Made by a program: the position numbers and the translations under genes | Shown: piece after piece, positions 10,880-19,632 of the stretch | Layout: each line of letters starts with the position of its first letter | Numbering within the stretch: position 1 is the first letter of the stretch | Notes under the pieces: generated by a model | Databases searched by the model: none | What the model was told of the DNA's origin: nothing | The model's input: only the letters and a program-made list of their open reading frames with translations | NCBI GenBank assembly: GCA_902578775.1 | Contig: CACHEF010000005.1 | Span: 21,674 to 85,673 of the forward strand | Length of the DNA stretch: 64,000 nt | Direction: 5' to 3' | Source of the DNA: an uncultured Pelagibacteraceae bacterium | Lineage (GTDB): Bacteria; Pseudomonadota; Alphaproteobacteria; Pelagibacterales; Pelagibacteraceae

Positions 10880-11947
10880 CTAATAAAATAAAGCTTTAAT
10901 AAAAGTTATTTTTGGCATTTTTAGAATTATAGACAAATCTTCCAAAAAATTACTTTTATTAGATAAAAATTTTATAACAGCCTTTGGCGAGCACTTAAAC
11001 ATTTTAAAGAAAATTTCAGGCATCATCTCAGGGTTTTTATCTAGAACCCTTAAAAAGATATCATCTAAGTATTGATATTTTTTGTTTATCTCAAATTTTT
11101 TAGCATTTGAAATATTTTCAATATTTTTACATATGTATTTACTGTGTTCCTGAATATTAAGAAAAGTATAACCTGTACTTAATCTAGTCATACCTCCAGC
11201 AGTTCCAATATTTATTTTGTTTTTTTCTTTTTCATATGTTGGGTAGAATAAAGGTATTGCACCTTCCTCTTTATAAATGATTTTGTAATTTTTTAATTTT
11301 AAATAATTTTCGATATAATCTTTTATTTGACTATCATAATCTTTTTGAAAACCGTCATTCATCCTTGATAGCCAAGTAGTTTCAATTAAAGCTGTTTTTT
11401 TTGAGTAAGGAAGTGTATAAAAAAAATGAACACTTTCTCTTTGATCACAATCAAAATCCATAAGATTAAAGATCCCATCATCAAAAAAATTATTTTGAGT
11501 CTCAATTTCCACACCACAAAAATGTTGCCAAAGGTTACGATCATCTTTTTTAATCGTTGGAACACTATTAAAAACAAATGAATTTTTTGAATTAATTTCA
11601 CTTATATCTTTAAAGAAATAAATATTTTTGTTTTCCTTTATTTTATTATTAATTTTTTCATAGAATAAGCCGCTATCAATACTTTGGTATGGATAACTGA
11701 TACATTCTAAATGATTAGTTTTTTTTGGAATATTAATTGTAAAATTTTTCCAACTTTTCTTAACACAATCATCAAAATTATGAGCCGCCACCTTCCAAAA
11801 AGACCAGGTTTTATCCTTTTTATATTCTATTCTTGGTTCTATAATGGCTAAAGTTTTATCCTTTAATTTTTCATTTATTTCAAGTTCATATGCGAGCGAT
11901 AAGCCCGCACAACCAGCTCCAATTATAATATAATCAAATTCTTTCAT
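10880..11947 (-). CDS. crtY: Lycopene beta-cyclase
   Basis: 355 aa flavoprotein that cyclises lycopene to beta-carotene. The N-terminal dinucleotide fold DYIIIGAGCAGLSLAYEL and a following acidic EPRIEY are present. KTWSFW matches the CrtY family, and the C-terminal part has the GTAGGMTRLSTGYTF substrate/flavin motif. Length fits bacterial CrtY (about 380 aa). The start overlaps the crtB stop by 14 bases, so the crt genes are translationally linked. It is followed by blh. Confidence 0.93.
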   Translation of the reverse strand: MKEFDYIIIGAGCAGLSLAYELEINEKLKDKTLAIIEPRIEYKKDKTWSFWKVAAHNFDDCVKKSWKNFTINIPKKTNHLECISYPYQSIDSGLFYEKINNKIKENKNIYFFKDISEINSKNSFVFNSVPTIKKDDRNLWQHFCGVEIETQNNFFDDGIFNLMDFDCDQRESVHFFYTLPYSKKTALIETTWLSRMNDGFQKDYDSQIKDYIENYLKLKNYKIIYKEEGAIPLFYPTYEKEKNKINIGTAGGMTRLSTGYTFLNIQEHSKYICKNIENISNAKKFEINKKYQYLDDIFLRVLDKNPEMMPEIFFKMFKCSPKAVIKFLSNKSNFLEDLSIILKMPKITFIKALFY

Positions 11948-12785
11948 CTAAATTTATTTCTTCACTTATTAAACTATGATCATGTTGTATTTGATCATCT
12001 TTTTTATAACTGAATGATAGTTTAATTAAGTCAAATATTGATAGAAAAGTCTCTAAGATTTTTTCTGCATTTGAGACATATATCTTTCCTGAATTTTGAT
12101 AATTTTGCAAATTTTTTTTGCTCAAAATTTTATATCCTATTTTTCTATAAATTCTTCTAGCAACCAAAATAGAAAAACGAAAACTTATTGGTATCTCTTT
12201 AATTGAGTAAAATGAACTTTTATAAAAAGTATCAGCAAGATTAATAGTAGATGAAATTTCTTCAAAATTTTCATTTATATAGAAACGATTGTTTTTTGAG
12301 TCTTCAATTACATCTCTTGATATGTTAGTAAGCTGCATTGCAATTCCGAGGTCGATAGCTGACTTTAGTGAACTTTTTTTATTTACTTTTAAAATTTTTG
12401 CCATCATTAACCCTACGGTTCCAGCCACTCTGTAAGAGTAAATCAACAATTCTTTTCTTGAATTTAATTTAACTTTGTCTTTAATATCTGATTTAATTCC
12501 AAATAATAAATCTTGAACAATTTTCAAAGATATTTTGAACTCTTTAATAAGATCCCACATATTTTTGATAATAGGATCATTGAATTTTTTTTGATTAAAA
12601 TCATTTTCAAACTGATTAATTTTTTTTTTTTTACTTTCTATTTCACCATCATCATCTGCAATATTGTCTGCAACTCTGCAAAAATCATACAAAGCTGAAC
12701 ATTTTTTTAATGTTTCTTTAGGTAAAAAAAAACCCGCCCAATAAAATGATTTAGCGTAAACAGATAAGTAACTTTTATCGGACAT
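11934..12785 (-). CDS. crtB: Phytoene synthase
   Basis: 283 aa squalene/phytoene synthase-family enzyme condensing two geranylgeranyl diphosphates to phytoene. The two Asp-rich diphosphate-Mg motifs are visible: YDFCRVADNIADDD (first DxxxD) and AMQLTNISRDVIEDS (second DxxxD). RVAGTVGLMMAKI lies between them, as usual. The start ATG shares its A with the stop codon of crtI, and its end overlaps crtY. No geranylgeranyl diphosphate synthase (crtE) adjoins it, so substrate must come from an enzyme encoded elsewhere. Confidence 0.94.
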   Translation of the reverse strand: MSDKSYLSVYAKSFYWAGFFLPKETLKKCSALYDFCRVADNIADDDGEIESKKKKINQFENDFNQKKFNDPIIKNMWDLIKEFKISLKIVQDLLFGIKSDIKDKVKLNSRKELLIYSYRVAGTVGLMMAKILKVNKKSSLKSAIDLGIAMQLTNISRDVIEDSKNNRFYINENFEEISSTINLADTFYKSSFYSIKEIPISFRFSILVARRIYRKIGYKILSKKNLQNYQNSGKIYVSNAEKILETFLSIFDLIKLSFSYKKDDQIQHDHSLISEEINLDERI

Positions 12786-14245
12786 TATAAAATTTTATCT
12801 AATACTTTTGCAGAAGAAAGTACTCCTGGTACACCAGCGCCCGGATGAGTACCGGCTCCTACGAAGTAAAGTCCATCATATATCTCTGATTTGTTGTGAA
12901 ATCTAAAATAAGCAGATTGGGAAAATTTAGGCTGAATTGAAAAACCTGAACCATATTTAGTATTTAAATCTTTTTCAAAGTAATCTGGTGTTAGATAAAA
13001 ATCTTCAACTATATTTTCTCTAAGGTTTGGCATTAAATCTTTTTCCATTTTATCAATTACTAAATTTTTCATTTTTTCTCCTTCATCCGACCAATTAATT
13101 TTTGACTGGTTATTTGGCACTGGAACTAAAACATAAAAACAATCTTGATTTGCAGGAGCCATAGACTTGTCAGTAGCAGATGGTCTGTGAAGGTAATAAC
13201 TTATATCGTTATTCAATTTTTTATTTTCAAATATATCATCAAGATGTTCTTTGTACTTATTGCCAAATTTTATTGTATGATGTTCTATATCACTATAAGT
13301 TTTTTTTGTTCCAAAATAGTAAACGAATAATCCCATAGAATATTCCATTCTATTTTTTTTCCATTTAAACATGATTGAATTATTTTTATTTCCATTTAAC
13401 ATTTTTTCATAAACAGCAGGAGGATCTGCATTACATATAATATTGTTAGCTTCTATTATAGATTGATCATTTAATTGAACACCAGTTACCTTATTTGTAT
13501 TGGAAATAATCTTTGTTACTTCATGACCTTTTATTATTTCTATACCCACTTCATTCATAAGTTTCTCAAAACCTTTTATAATATTACCGGTTCCACCCAT
13601 CGAATAATGTATTCCCCATTTTTTTTCTAAATATAAAATTAGTCCATAAATAGAAGTTGTTGTAAAAGGATTACCTCCAACTAAAAGTGGATGCATACTA
13701 AGCATTCTTCTTAATTTTTCATTTTTTATGTAAGATGAAACTAATGAGTAAACTGATTTATAACTTTTTAGTTTTAATAATGCTGGTAATTGCTGCATCA
13801 TCATAAAAGGTTTATCAAATGGTACATCTGCAAGTTCCGTAAAGCCTTTGTCAAAAATTTTCTTAGTAAAATTTACTAATTTTTCATAACCTTTAACATC
13901 GTCTTTATTTATTTTTTCAATTTGTTTTTTCATCTCATTCTCATCACCCGAATAATTAAATTTTGAGTTGTCTTCAAAAACAAACTGATACCAAATTTTC
14001 AGTGGAGAAAGTTCAATATAATCTTTTGGATCTTTATTAAATAATTTAAATAATTCATTTATTAGATAGGGCGCTGTAATTACCGTTGGACCTCCATCAT
14101 AAGTAAAACCGTTTTTTTTAAATACTCTTGCTCTACCTCCAAGATCTTGATGCTTTTCAATTATAACAACCTTATGGCCTTTGGCCTTGAGTCGAAGAGC
14201 AGCAGCAATGCCACCAAAACCTGAACCTATTACAACAGAATTCAT
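12785..14245 (-). CDS. crtI: Phytoene desaturase
   Basis: 486 aa FAD-dependent desaturase converting phytoene to lycopene. The N-terminal Rossmann motif VIGSGFGGIAAALRL is followed by EKHQDLGGRARVF and the CrtI-typical YDGGPTVITAP. The C-terminal FAD-binding segment LYFVGAGTHPGAGVPGVLSSAK is complete. It is the first crt gene after the ATP synthase F0 genes (39-base gap) and shares one base with crtB. It is normal in length, and the set crtI-crtB-crtY-blh is sufficient for phytoene-to-retinal if GGPP is made elsewhere. Confidence 0.96.
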   Translation of the reverse strand: MNSVVIGSGFGGIAAALRLKAKGHKVVIIEKHQDLGGRARVFKKNGFTYDGGPTVITAPYLINELFKLFNKDPKDYIELSPLKIWYQFVFEDNSKFNYSGDENEMKKQIEKINKDDVKGYEKLVNFTKKIFDKGFTELADVPFDKPFMMMQQLPALLKLKSYKSVYSLVSSYIKNEKLRRMLSMHPLLVGGNPFTTTSIYGLILYLEKKWGIHYSMGGTGNIIKGFEKLMNEVGIEIIKGHEVTKIISNTNKVTGVQLNDQSIIEANNIICNADPPAVYEKMLNGNKNNSIMFKWKKNRMEYSMGLFVYYFGTKKTYSDIEHHTIKFGNKYKEHLDDIFENKKLNNDISYYLHRPSATDKSMAPANQDCFYVLVPVPNNQSKINWSDEGEKMKNLVIDKMEKDLMPNLRENIVEDFYLTPDYFEKDLNTKYGSGFSIQPKFSQSAYFRFHNKSEIYDGLYFVGAGTHPGAGVPGVLSSAKVLDKIL

Positions 14246-14284
14246 TTTTATAATTTATAGCTTTTTTAAAAAATTGTAAGGTTA

Positions 14285-14782
14285 TTATGAGTTAATTTTT
14301 TTTAACTCTTCCTTAGTTTCGTCCAGATTTTTTTGAAACAGTGTATCTAGCTTTGATTTATCAACAGATGTGGTAATAATTTTTTTAACGGAGTCTACAG
14401 CAATTTTAATTGACGCATCTTTAATTTCTTTAATAGCATTTTCTTTCATTTGATTAATTTTATTTTCAGCCAAATTTTTCTTTAAATCAGATGATTTATG
14501 AAATTTATCATTTAATTCAATAATCATCTTATCGCTATCTTTCCTTGCTTGATCAAGAATTTCATTTTTTGCATTATTAGCTGTATCAAGTTTTTTTTGA
14601 GCGTTATCTAATAGAGTTTTTGCTTCTGTCCTTAATTTTTCGCTTTCATCAATTTCGTTTTTTATGTCTGATATTAGTTTATTTAGGATTTCATTTATTT
14701 TTTGTGGCACCTTTAGATATATTAAGCCCCCAAAGAAAAGTACAAAAGAGACCGCCACCCAAAATGTTGAATCAATTACCAT
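14285..14782 (-). CDS. atpF: ATP synthase F0 subunit b
   Basis: 165 aa peripheral stalk subunit: one N-terminal membrane helix (about residues 4-22) followed by a long charged coiled coil. The frame is open to 14815, but the ATG at 14782 has GGAG about 9 bases upstream and gives the usual short N-terminus MVIDSTFWVAV; it overlaps the b' stop by 11 bases. Alphaproteobacteria and phototrophs use a b/b' heterodimer, and by gene order (c, b', b) this is b. It is the last F0 gene before crtI. Confidence 0.9.
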   Translation of the reverse strand: MVIDSTFWVAVSFVLFFGGLIYLKVPQKINEILNKLISDIKNEIDESEKLRTEAKTLLDNAQKKLDTANNAKNEILDQARKDSDKMIIELNDKFHKSSDLKKNLAENKINQMKENAIKEIKDASIKIAVDSVKKIITTSVDKSKLDTLFQKNLDETKEELKKINS

Positions 14783-15362
14783 AATATTTGTCTCCATTTC
14801 TTTTTGACAGATCATCTACTATTGCAGAAATACTACTATTGTTTACTTCTGCACCAATAAGCTTTTGTGTTAATTCTGATGCTGTTTCAATTGCTATTTT
14901 ATTAATTTTAATTGGAGCATCTTTTCTTAGTTTATTAATTTCATTCTCAGCTTTAACAATTTCCTCATCAATTTGTTTGTCCAAAACATCTCTTTTAGCA
15001 TTTATATCTTTCAATACTTTTTCTCTTGCTTGATTAAAAATATTTTTGGCCTCAATTTTACTTTTAGTAATAATTTCCTCGTACTCTTTTAATTTCGCAT
15101 CACTTTCTTTCCTTTGCTTGTCTGCAGCCTCAATATTATCTGAAATTTGTGATTTTCTAGACTCTAAATTTGAGCTAATTTTCGGTAATATTAATTTTGA
15201 TAAAACAACATATAAAATACCAAAAGTTATCGTTAACCAGAAAATCTGAGAAACCCAAAACTCAGGATCTAATTGAGGCATACCTCCACTTTCAGCTCCA
15301 AAAACTTTCTTGTGTGTGAGAAAGCTAAAAAATACTGAATGATAAATAATTTTTTTAATCAT
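14772..15362 (-). CDS. atpF': ATP synthase F0 subunit b'
   Basis: 196 aa second b-type stalk subunit. A hydrophilic/hydrophobic leader of about 25 residues precedes GGMPQLDPEFWVSQIFWL, the start of the membrane helix that is characteristic of b' proteins. A helix to about residue 60 and a long coiled coil rich in Lys/Glu follow. It begins 6 bases after the c-subunit stop and overlaps atpF. Position directly after atpE supports b' rather than b. Confidence 0.9.
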   Translation of the reverse strand: MIKKIIYHSVFFSFLTHKKVFGAESGGMPQLDPEFWVSQIFWLTITFGILYVVLSKLILPKISSNLESRKSQISDNIEAADKQRKESDAKLKEYEEIITKSKIEAKNIFNQAREKVLKDINAKRDVLDKQIDEEIVKAENEINKLRKDAPIKINKIAIETASELTQKLIGAEVNNSSISAIVDDLSKRNGDKYYGN

Positions 15363-15368
15363 TCAAAT

Positions 15369-15596
15369 CTAAAACGCAAAGAGAATAATTAGTGCAACAA
15401 CTAATCCAAAAAGACCAGTCGCCTCTGCAAGTGCAAATCCTAATAATAAGTTAGGAAACTGTTTTTGTGCTGCAGATGGATTTCTCATTGCACCCGATAA
15501 ATAATTTCCAAAAATTATTCCAATTCCCACACCGGCACCTGCCAGAGCAATTGCTGCTAGTCCTGCACCGATCATTTTTGCTGCTTCTAATTCCAT
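15369..15596 (-). CDS. atpE: ATP synthase F0 subunit c
   Basis: 75 aa proteolipid that forms the rotor ring. There are two hydrophobic helices joined by a polar loop with MRNPSA (RNP/Arg-Gln loop). The ion-carrying carboxylate is Glu in FALAEATGLFGL on helix 2, and helix 1 has the Gly-repeat GAGVGIGIIFG. Length is normal for an alphaproteobacterial c subunit. It is preceded by the strongest Shine-Dalgarno sequence I saw in the window (15601-15607), consistent with a need for many copies per complex. Confidence 0.97.
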   Translation of the reverse strand: MELEAAKMIGAGLAAIALAGAGVGIGIIFGNYLSGAMRNPSAAQKQFPNLLLGFALAEATGLFGLVVALIILFAF

Positions 15597-15600
15597 TATA

Positions 15601-15607
15601 TCCTCCT
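15601..15607 (-). promoter_or_regulatory. Strong ribosome binding site of atpE
   Basis: On the minus strand the bases read AGGAGGA, 5 bases upstream of the atpE ATG (15594-15596). Most starts in this window show weak or no Shine-Dalgarno match, so this near-perfect site stands out. Subunit c is needed in about ten-fold excess over subunit a, which is encoded just upstream (atpB stop at 15615), so local translation strength is a likely reason. Confidence 0.8.
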
Positions 15608-15614
15608 ATATTAA

Positions 15615-16349
15615 TTAATGGTGTAAGTTTAATGCATCATTTAAATAGATGCAGGTTAAGATTGCAAAAACATATGCTTGAAGAAAAGCAACTAATATCT
15701 CCAAACCAGTTAAAGCAACCGAAAAACTCAGTGGAAGCCATCCACCTACTATTCCAAGACTTATTACAAAGCCTCCGAAAACTTTCATCATAGTATGACC
15801 AGCCATCATGTTTGCAAATAGTCTTACTGATAAGCTTACTGGTCTGCTTAAGTAAGAAATTATTTCAATAACCACAATTAATGGAAGTAGAACTGCAGGC
15901 ACACCACTTGGAACAAATAACCTCAGGTAACCAAATCCATGTTTAATAAAACCAATAATTGTAACTCCTATAAAAATAAATGCCGCTAAAATAAAAGTCA
16001 CTATAATGTGGCTAGTTACTGTAAAAGAGTAAGGTATCATACCAAACATATTGCAAAATAAAACAAACATAAACAAAGAAAAAATAAATGCAAAATATGG
16101 TTTTGCTTTTGAACCTGCTGTATCACTTATCATTTTAGTTATAAATGTATAACTAAGTTCAGCCAGTAGCTGAAGTTTGTTTGGTAAAAGAGAGTTTTTT
16201 TTTGATCCTAAATTAAAAATTATTAATATTGCTAACGAGCTAACAACCATAAATAAACTCGCATTAGTAAAAGAGATATCAAATGCTCCTATCTTTATTT
16301 CTGGACCAATTCGATAAACCTCGAATTGTGTCATTGGATTTGCTGCCAT
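15615..16349 (-). CDS. atpB: ATP synthase F0 subunit a
   Basis: 244 aa stator channel subunit that conducts protons past the c-ring. The essential Arg is in SVRLFANMMAGHTMM, with conserved polar residues in helix 5-6 and the C-terminal LQAYVFAILTCIYLNDAL. IPYSFTVTSHI matches helix 3. About five to six membrane helices are visible and length is normal. It lies 8 bases after atpI and 18 bases before atpE. Confidence 0.97.
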   Translation of the reverse strand: MAANPMTQFEVYRIGPEIKIGAFDISFTNASLFMVVSSLAILIIFNLGSKKNSLLPNKLQLLAELSYTFITKMISDTAGSKAKPYFAFIFSLFMFVLFCNMFGMIPYSFTVTSHIIVTFILAAFIFIGVTIIGFIKHGFGYLRLFVPSGVPAVLLPLIVVIEIISYLSRPVSLSVRLFANMMAGHTMMKVFGGFVISLGIVGGWLPLSFSVALTGLEILVAFLQAYVFAILTCIYLNDALNLHH

Positions 16350-16357
16350 ATAAAAAA

Positions 16358-16633
16358 CTATTTTTGCATATTCTTAGCTGACTTGATCACGTTTATTATT
16401 CCAGCAATCACTCCAACAAAAAAAAATATTATTATTAACCAAGGTTTAGTACCAAAGGTCTTGTCCAAAATAAACCCAATAATTGTCCCTACTGCAACTG
16501 CAGATACTAATTCTGTACTGAGCTTAAAAGCGGCACCAATAGAGGAGGAATTTTGGTTATTGTCTCTTAGATTTTTCTTTGAAAGCTTATCTTTTGCAAT
16601 CTGTAAGCGAGTTTTGAACTGATCTTTTGACAT
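16358..16633 (-). CDS. atpI: ATP synthase assembly protein AtpI
   Basis: 91 aa small membrane protein with two hydrophobic helices (about 42-60 and 66-84) after a charged N-terminus. The SSIGAAFKLSTELVSAVAVGTIIGFILD pattern and DKTFGTKPWLIIIFFFVG are typical of AtpI/Atp1-type proteins, which assist c-ring assembly. It is the first gene of the F0 cluster, 6 bases after smc. No promoter room exists before it, so F0 expression may come from upstream of smc or from within it. Confidence 0.9.
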   Translation of the reverse strand: MSKDQFKTRLQIAKDKLSKKNLRDNNQNSSSIGAAFKLSTELVSAVAVGTIIGFILDKTFGTKPWLIIIFFFVGVIAGIINVIKSAKNMQK

Positions 16634-16639
16634 TGAATT

Positions 16640-19036
16640 TTAAGCAACCATACTCTCTGCTTTTTGAAGGTCAACAGCAACTAGTTGGCTTATTCCTTTT
16701 TCTGGCATAGTGACTCCGTAAAGCCTGTCCATTTTGGACATAGTTAAAGCATGATGAGTTACAATTATAAATTTTGTATTTGTAATTCTTGTAAGCTCTT
16801 CTAATAGGCTACAAAATCTTGTAACATTTGCATCATCTAGAGGCGCATCTACCTCATCCAAAACACAAATAGGTGAAGGGTTGGTTAAAAAGACAGCAAA
16901 AATTAATGATAGTGCGGTCAAAGCTTGCTCACCTCCAGACAAAAGTGTAATAGATTGCAATCTTTTTCCTGGCGGACTTACCAACATTTCTAACCCTGCT
17001 TCTAGAGGATCATCAGAGTCAACTAGTTCTAATTTTGCATTACCACCATTAAATAATTTTGTATAAACTTCATTAAATTTTCTATTAACTTTTTCAAAAG
17101 CTTCAATTAATCTTTCCCTACCTTTTTGATTCAATTCATTTATACTATCTTTGAGTTTTATTATGGCAGTGACTAGATCTGTTCTATCTTGTTCCATTTT
17201 TTGAATTTCAGCTTCATATTTATTAGTTTCTTCATCAGCCTTTAAATTTACCGATCCAAGTTTTTCTCTTGCTTGTTTTCTTTTGTCCAATTGATCTTCT
17301 TGATCTACATGATTTGGTAATTCTTCTAAGCCGTTCAAGTTAGAGTTTTCTAAAATATTATTTTCGTTTAGATTTAATTCAGAATAAATTCTATCTAATA
17401 GGTCTGATTTTCTTTTATTGAGACCCTCAATAGTAGCACCCGAACTTGCTTTTCTTTCCCTTATTTGGATAGACTGTTCTTGAATTTCGTTTAAATTACT
17501 TCTTAAATTTTCGATTTTATCATCTGTTTTACTTATAATTGTTTCATTATCATTTTTTTCTTTTTCTGAGATCCTTAAGTTTTCGGAGATTTGACCTTTT
17601 TTTTCAGCTTGAGTACGTGGTTGATTTTCTAATTGTTCTAATTGTTGATTAAGTTTGTTTTTTCTTTCCGTTAATTCATTAACCATCTTTTCAGAATTTA
17701 CTAGAAGATTTTTCCAACTTTCAATTTCTTTATCTATAATTTTAATTCTTTCACTTCTTTTAACAGACTCTTTTTTGATATTTTCATTTCTGCTGTAACT
17801 TCCGGCATATTCTTCAATTAATATTGAACAATTATCCAGGGTAGAAACTGCTTCATGATTTTTTTGTTGAATAATAAGTTCTTTGACTTTTTCGATTTCA
17901 ATTTTTAATTTTTCTTTAGTGGAGTTTAGATCATTGTCAGATTGTTTTTCTGACTCATAATATTTTGAATCAATTTCTATAAGTTCATTTTTTTCTTCTT
18001 TGAGTCTTTTTTCATTTGAATTTGCGTCAATTATGATTCCACGTTCTCTAGATATATCTTCTTCTAAAGTTTTTAGAGATTTTTTTATGGTCTCTATTTC
18101 ATCTTGTATCCTGGTATTTTCTTTATCTAAACTTTGAAGTTCTAAATTTAACCTTTGAATTCTAGATAAATTTTCAATATTTTTTTCTCTTAAGGGATTT
18201 ACTTTTTCAATTTCTGATTTAATTTGTTTTTCAAATTCATTTATTTTTTCATTAAAGTCCGTTACTTCACTTTCTGCTTCTGTATTAATTTCATTCTCAA
18301 TTCTAATTTCTTTGTCTATCTCAATTAATTTTAAATAATATAAACCAGCTTCAATTTTTTTAATTTCTTCAGAAATAAGCTTGTATTTAGATGCCTCCTC
18401 TGCTTGTTTTTGTAGATTAGCTAACTGTCTTTCTTGCTGCCTTCTAAGTTCATCTGCTCTTTTAAGATTATTTTCAGCTGCCCCTAATCGTAATTCAGCT
18501 TCATGTCTTCTTACATGCAATCCAGAAATACCTGCGGCTTCCTCTAAAATAGCTCTTCGATCGGTTGGCTTAGCAGTTACTAATGCACCAATACGTCCTT
18601 GACTTATCATAGAGGGTGAGTGTGCACCAGTCGACAAATCTGCAAAAAACATTTGAGCATCTCTGGCTCTTACCTCTTTATCATTTATATAAAATTTTGA
18701 ACCTTTATCTTTTTCTATTTTTCTTCGTACATTGACTTCCTCTAATTCTCGAAATTGTACAGGGCCCTCATTATTTGGATTACTAACTGATATAGACACT
18801 TCTGCAATATTTTTTGAAGCTTTATTCGATGTTCCTGAAAATATTACATCTTCCATCCCCGAACCTCTCATGCTTTTTGCTGATGTCTCACCCATTGCCC
18901 ATTTAAGAGATTCAACAATGTTTGATTTACCACAACCGTTTGGACCAACAATTCCTGTTAGACCATTTTCTATTAAAAAATCTGTCTTCTCAGCAAAAGA
19001 TTTAAATCCATTAAGTTGGATTTTTTTAAACTCCAT
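16640..19036 (-). CDS. smc: Chromosome segregation ATPase SMC, short form without visible hinge
   Basis: 798 aa, versus about 1150-1200 for usual bacterial SMC. Both ATPase half-heads are intact: Walker A GPNGCGKSN at residues 31-39, signature LLSGGEQ near 698, and Walker B CVLDEVDAPLDD near 724. Between them lies only charged heptad-like coiled coil (about 170-640) with a loop-like stretch near 400. I see no globular hinge with its Gly-rich dimer motifs and no CxxC zinc hook. The frame is uninterrupted. SMC compacts and segregates chromosomes. It shares a run with the F0 genes. Confidence 0.9.
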   Translation of the reverse strand: MEFKKIQLNGFKSFAEKTDFLIENGLTGIVGPNGCGKSNIVESLKWAMGETSAKSMRGSGMEDVIFSGTSNKASKNIAEVSISVSNPNNEGPVQFRELEEVNVRRKIEKDKGSKFYINDKEVRARDAQMFFADLSTGAHSPSMISQGRIGALVTAKPTDRRAILEEAAGISGLHVRRHEAELRLGAAENNLKRADELRRQQERQLANLQKQAEEASKYKLISEEIKKIEAGLYYLKLIEIDKEIRIENEINTEAESEVTDFNEKINEFEKQIKSEIEKVNPLREKNIENLSRIQRLNLELQSLDKENTRIQDEIETIKKSLKTLEEDISRERGIIIDANSNEKRLKEEKNELIEIDSKYYESEKQSDNDLNSTKEKLKIEIEKVKELIIQQKNHEAVSTLDNCSILIEEYAGSYSRNENIKKESVKRSERIKIIDKEIESWKNLLVNSEKMVNELTERKNKLNQQLEQLENQPRTQAEKKGQISENLRISEKEKNDNETIISKTDDKIENLRSNLNEIQEQSIQIRERKASSGATIEGLNKRKSDLLDRIYSELNLNENNILENSNLNGLEELPNHVDQEDQLDKRKQAREKLGSVNLKADEETNKYEAEIQKMEQDRTDLVTAIIKLKDSINELNQKGRERLIEAFEKVNRKFNEVYTKLFNGGNAKLELVDSDDPLEAGLEMLVSPPGKRLQSITLLSGGEQALTALSLIFAVFLTNPSPICVLDEVDAPLDDANVTRFCSLLEELTRITNTKFIIVTHHALTMSKMDRLYGVTMPEKGISQLVAVDLQKAESMVA

Positions 19037-19044
19037 GAGTTAAC

Positions 19045-19632
19045 TTATATCAGCTTTTCTAATATTTTTTTTAAATTTTTATAATTTAAAGTTTTTTCAA
19101 ACTTTTTTTCATTAATTATTACCGTAGGAGTAGCATTTACTTTAAATTTTTTAACACCTTCGATTCGATCATTTAATATAAAATCTTCAATATTTTTGTC
19201 AGTCGTGCATATATCAAAGTCCACTTTGATTTTTTCTGATTCCAAAAATTTTTTTAAATTTTCATTAATTTCTTCAACAGTATTACCCTTGATCCACCTT
19301 GATTGATTTAAGTACAAATTGTTAAGAATTTCTGAACTACCGTCATTTTTGCACTGGGATATTTTAGATGCATTAAAAGCTGCCACATCTAAAGGAAAAT
19401 GTCTAAATTCTATATTGGCAATACCTTTATCAATGTAGTCTCTTTTTAATTCTGGAAGAACATTAATATGAAAATTTGCACAATGACTACAAGTTAGAGA
19501 CTCATAAACAATAATTGATATTTTTGCATTTTTATCTCCAATCATTATTCTTTTGACTTCTTTATCACTCTCAGCATTTATAGAAGAGACTTGAGTCAAG
19601 AGCATTAAAAATAGTAAAATTATTTTTTTCAT
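19045..19632 (-). CDS. DsbA-family periplasmic thiol-disulfide oxidoreductase
   Basis: 195 aa thioredoxin-fold protein of the DsbA/DsbG-like (Thioredoxin_4) group. An N-terminal signal peptide (about 20 residues ending INA) is followed by DKNAKISIIVYES and the active site SLTCSHCANFH (CSHC). The cis-Pro loop NATPTVIIN is at the C-terminal end, with the helical insertion between. It should act on periplasmic protein thiols. The start overlaps the end of the DciA-like gene by 4 bases; smc follows by 8 bases. Confidence 0.9.
   Translation of the reverse strand: MKKIILLFLMLLTQVSSINAESDKEVKRIMIGDKNAKISIIVYESLTCSHCANFHINVLPELKRDYIDKGIANIEFRHFPLDVAAFNASKISQCKNDGSSEILNNLYLNQSRWIKGNTVEEINENLKKFLESEKIKVDFDICTTDKNIEDFILNDRIEGVKKFKVNATPTVIINEKKFEKTLNYKNLKKILEKLI

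Noticed and set aside
16640..19036. smc as a frameshifted or truncated pseudogene
   Set aside because: The single open frame holds both half-heads with all ATPase motifs intact; a frameshift would have destroyed the C-terminal half.
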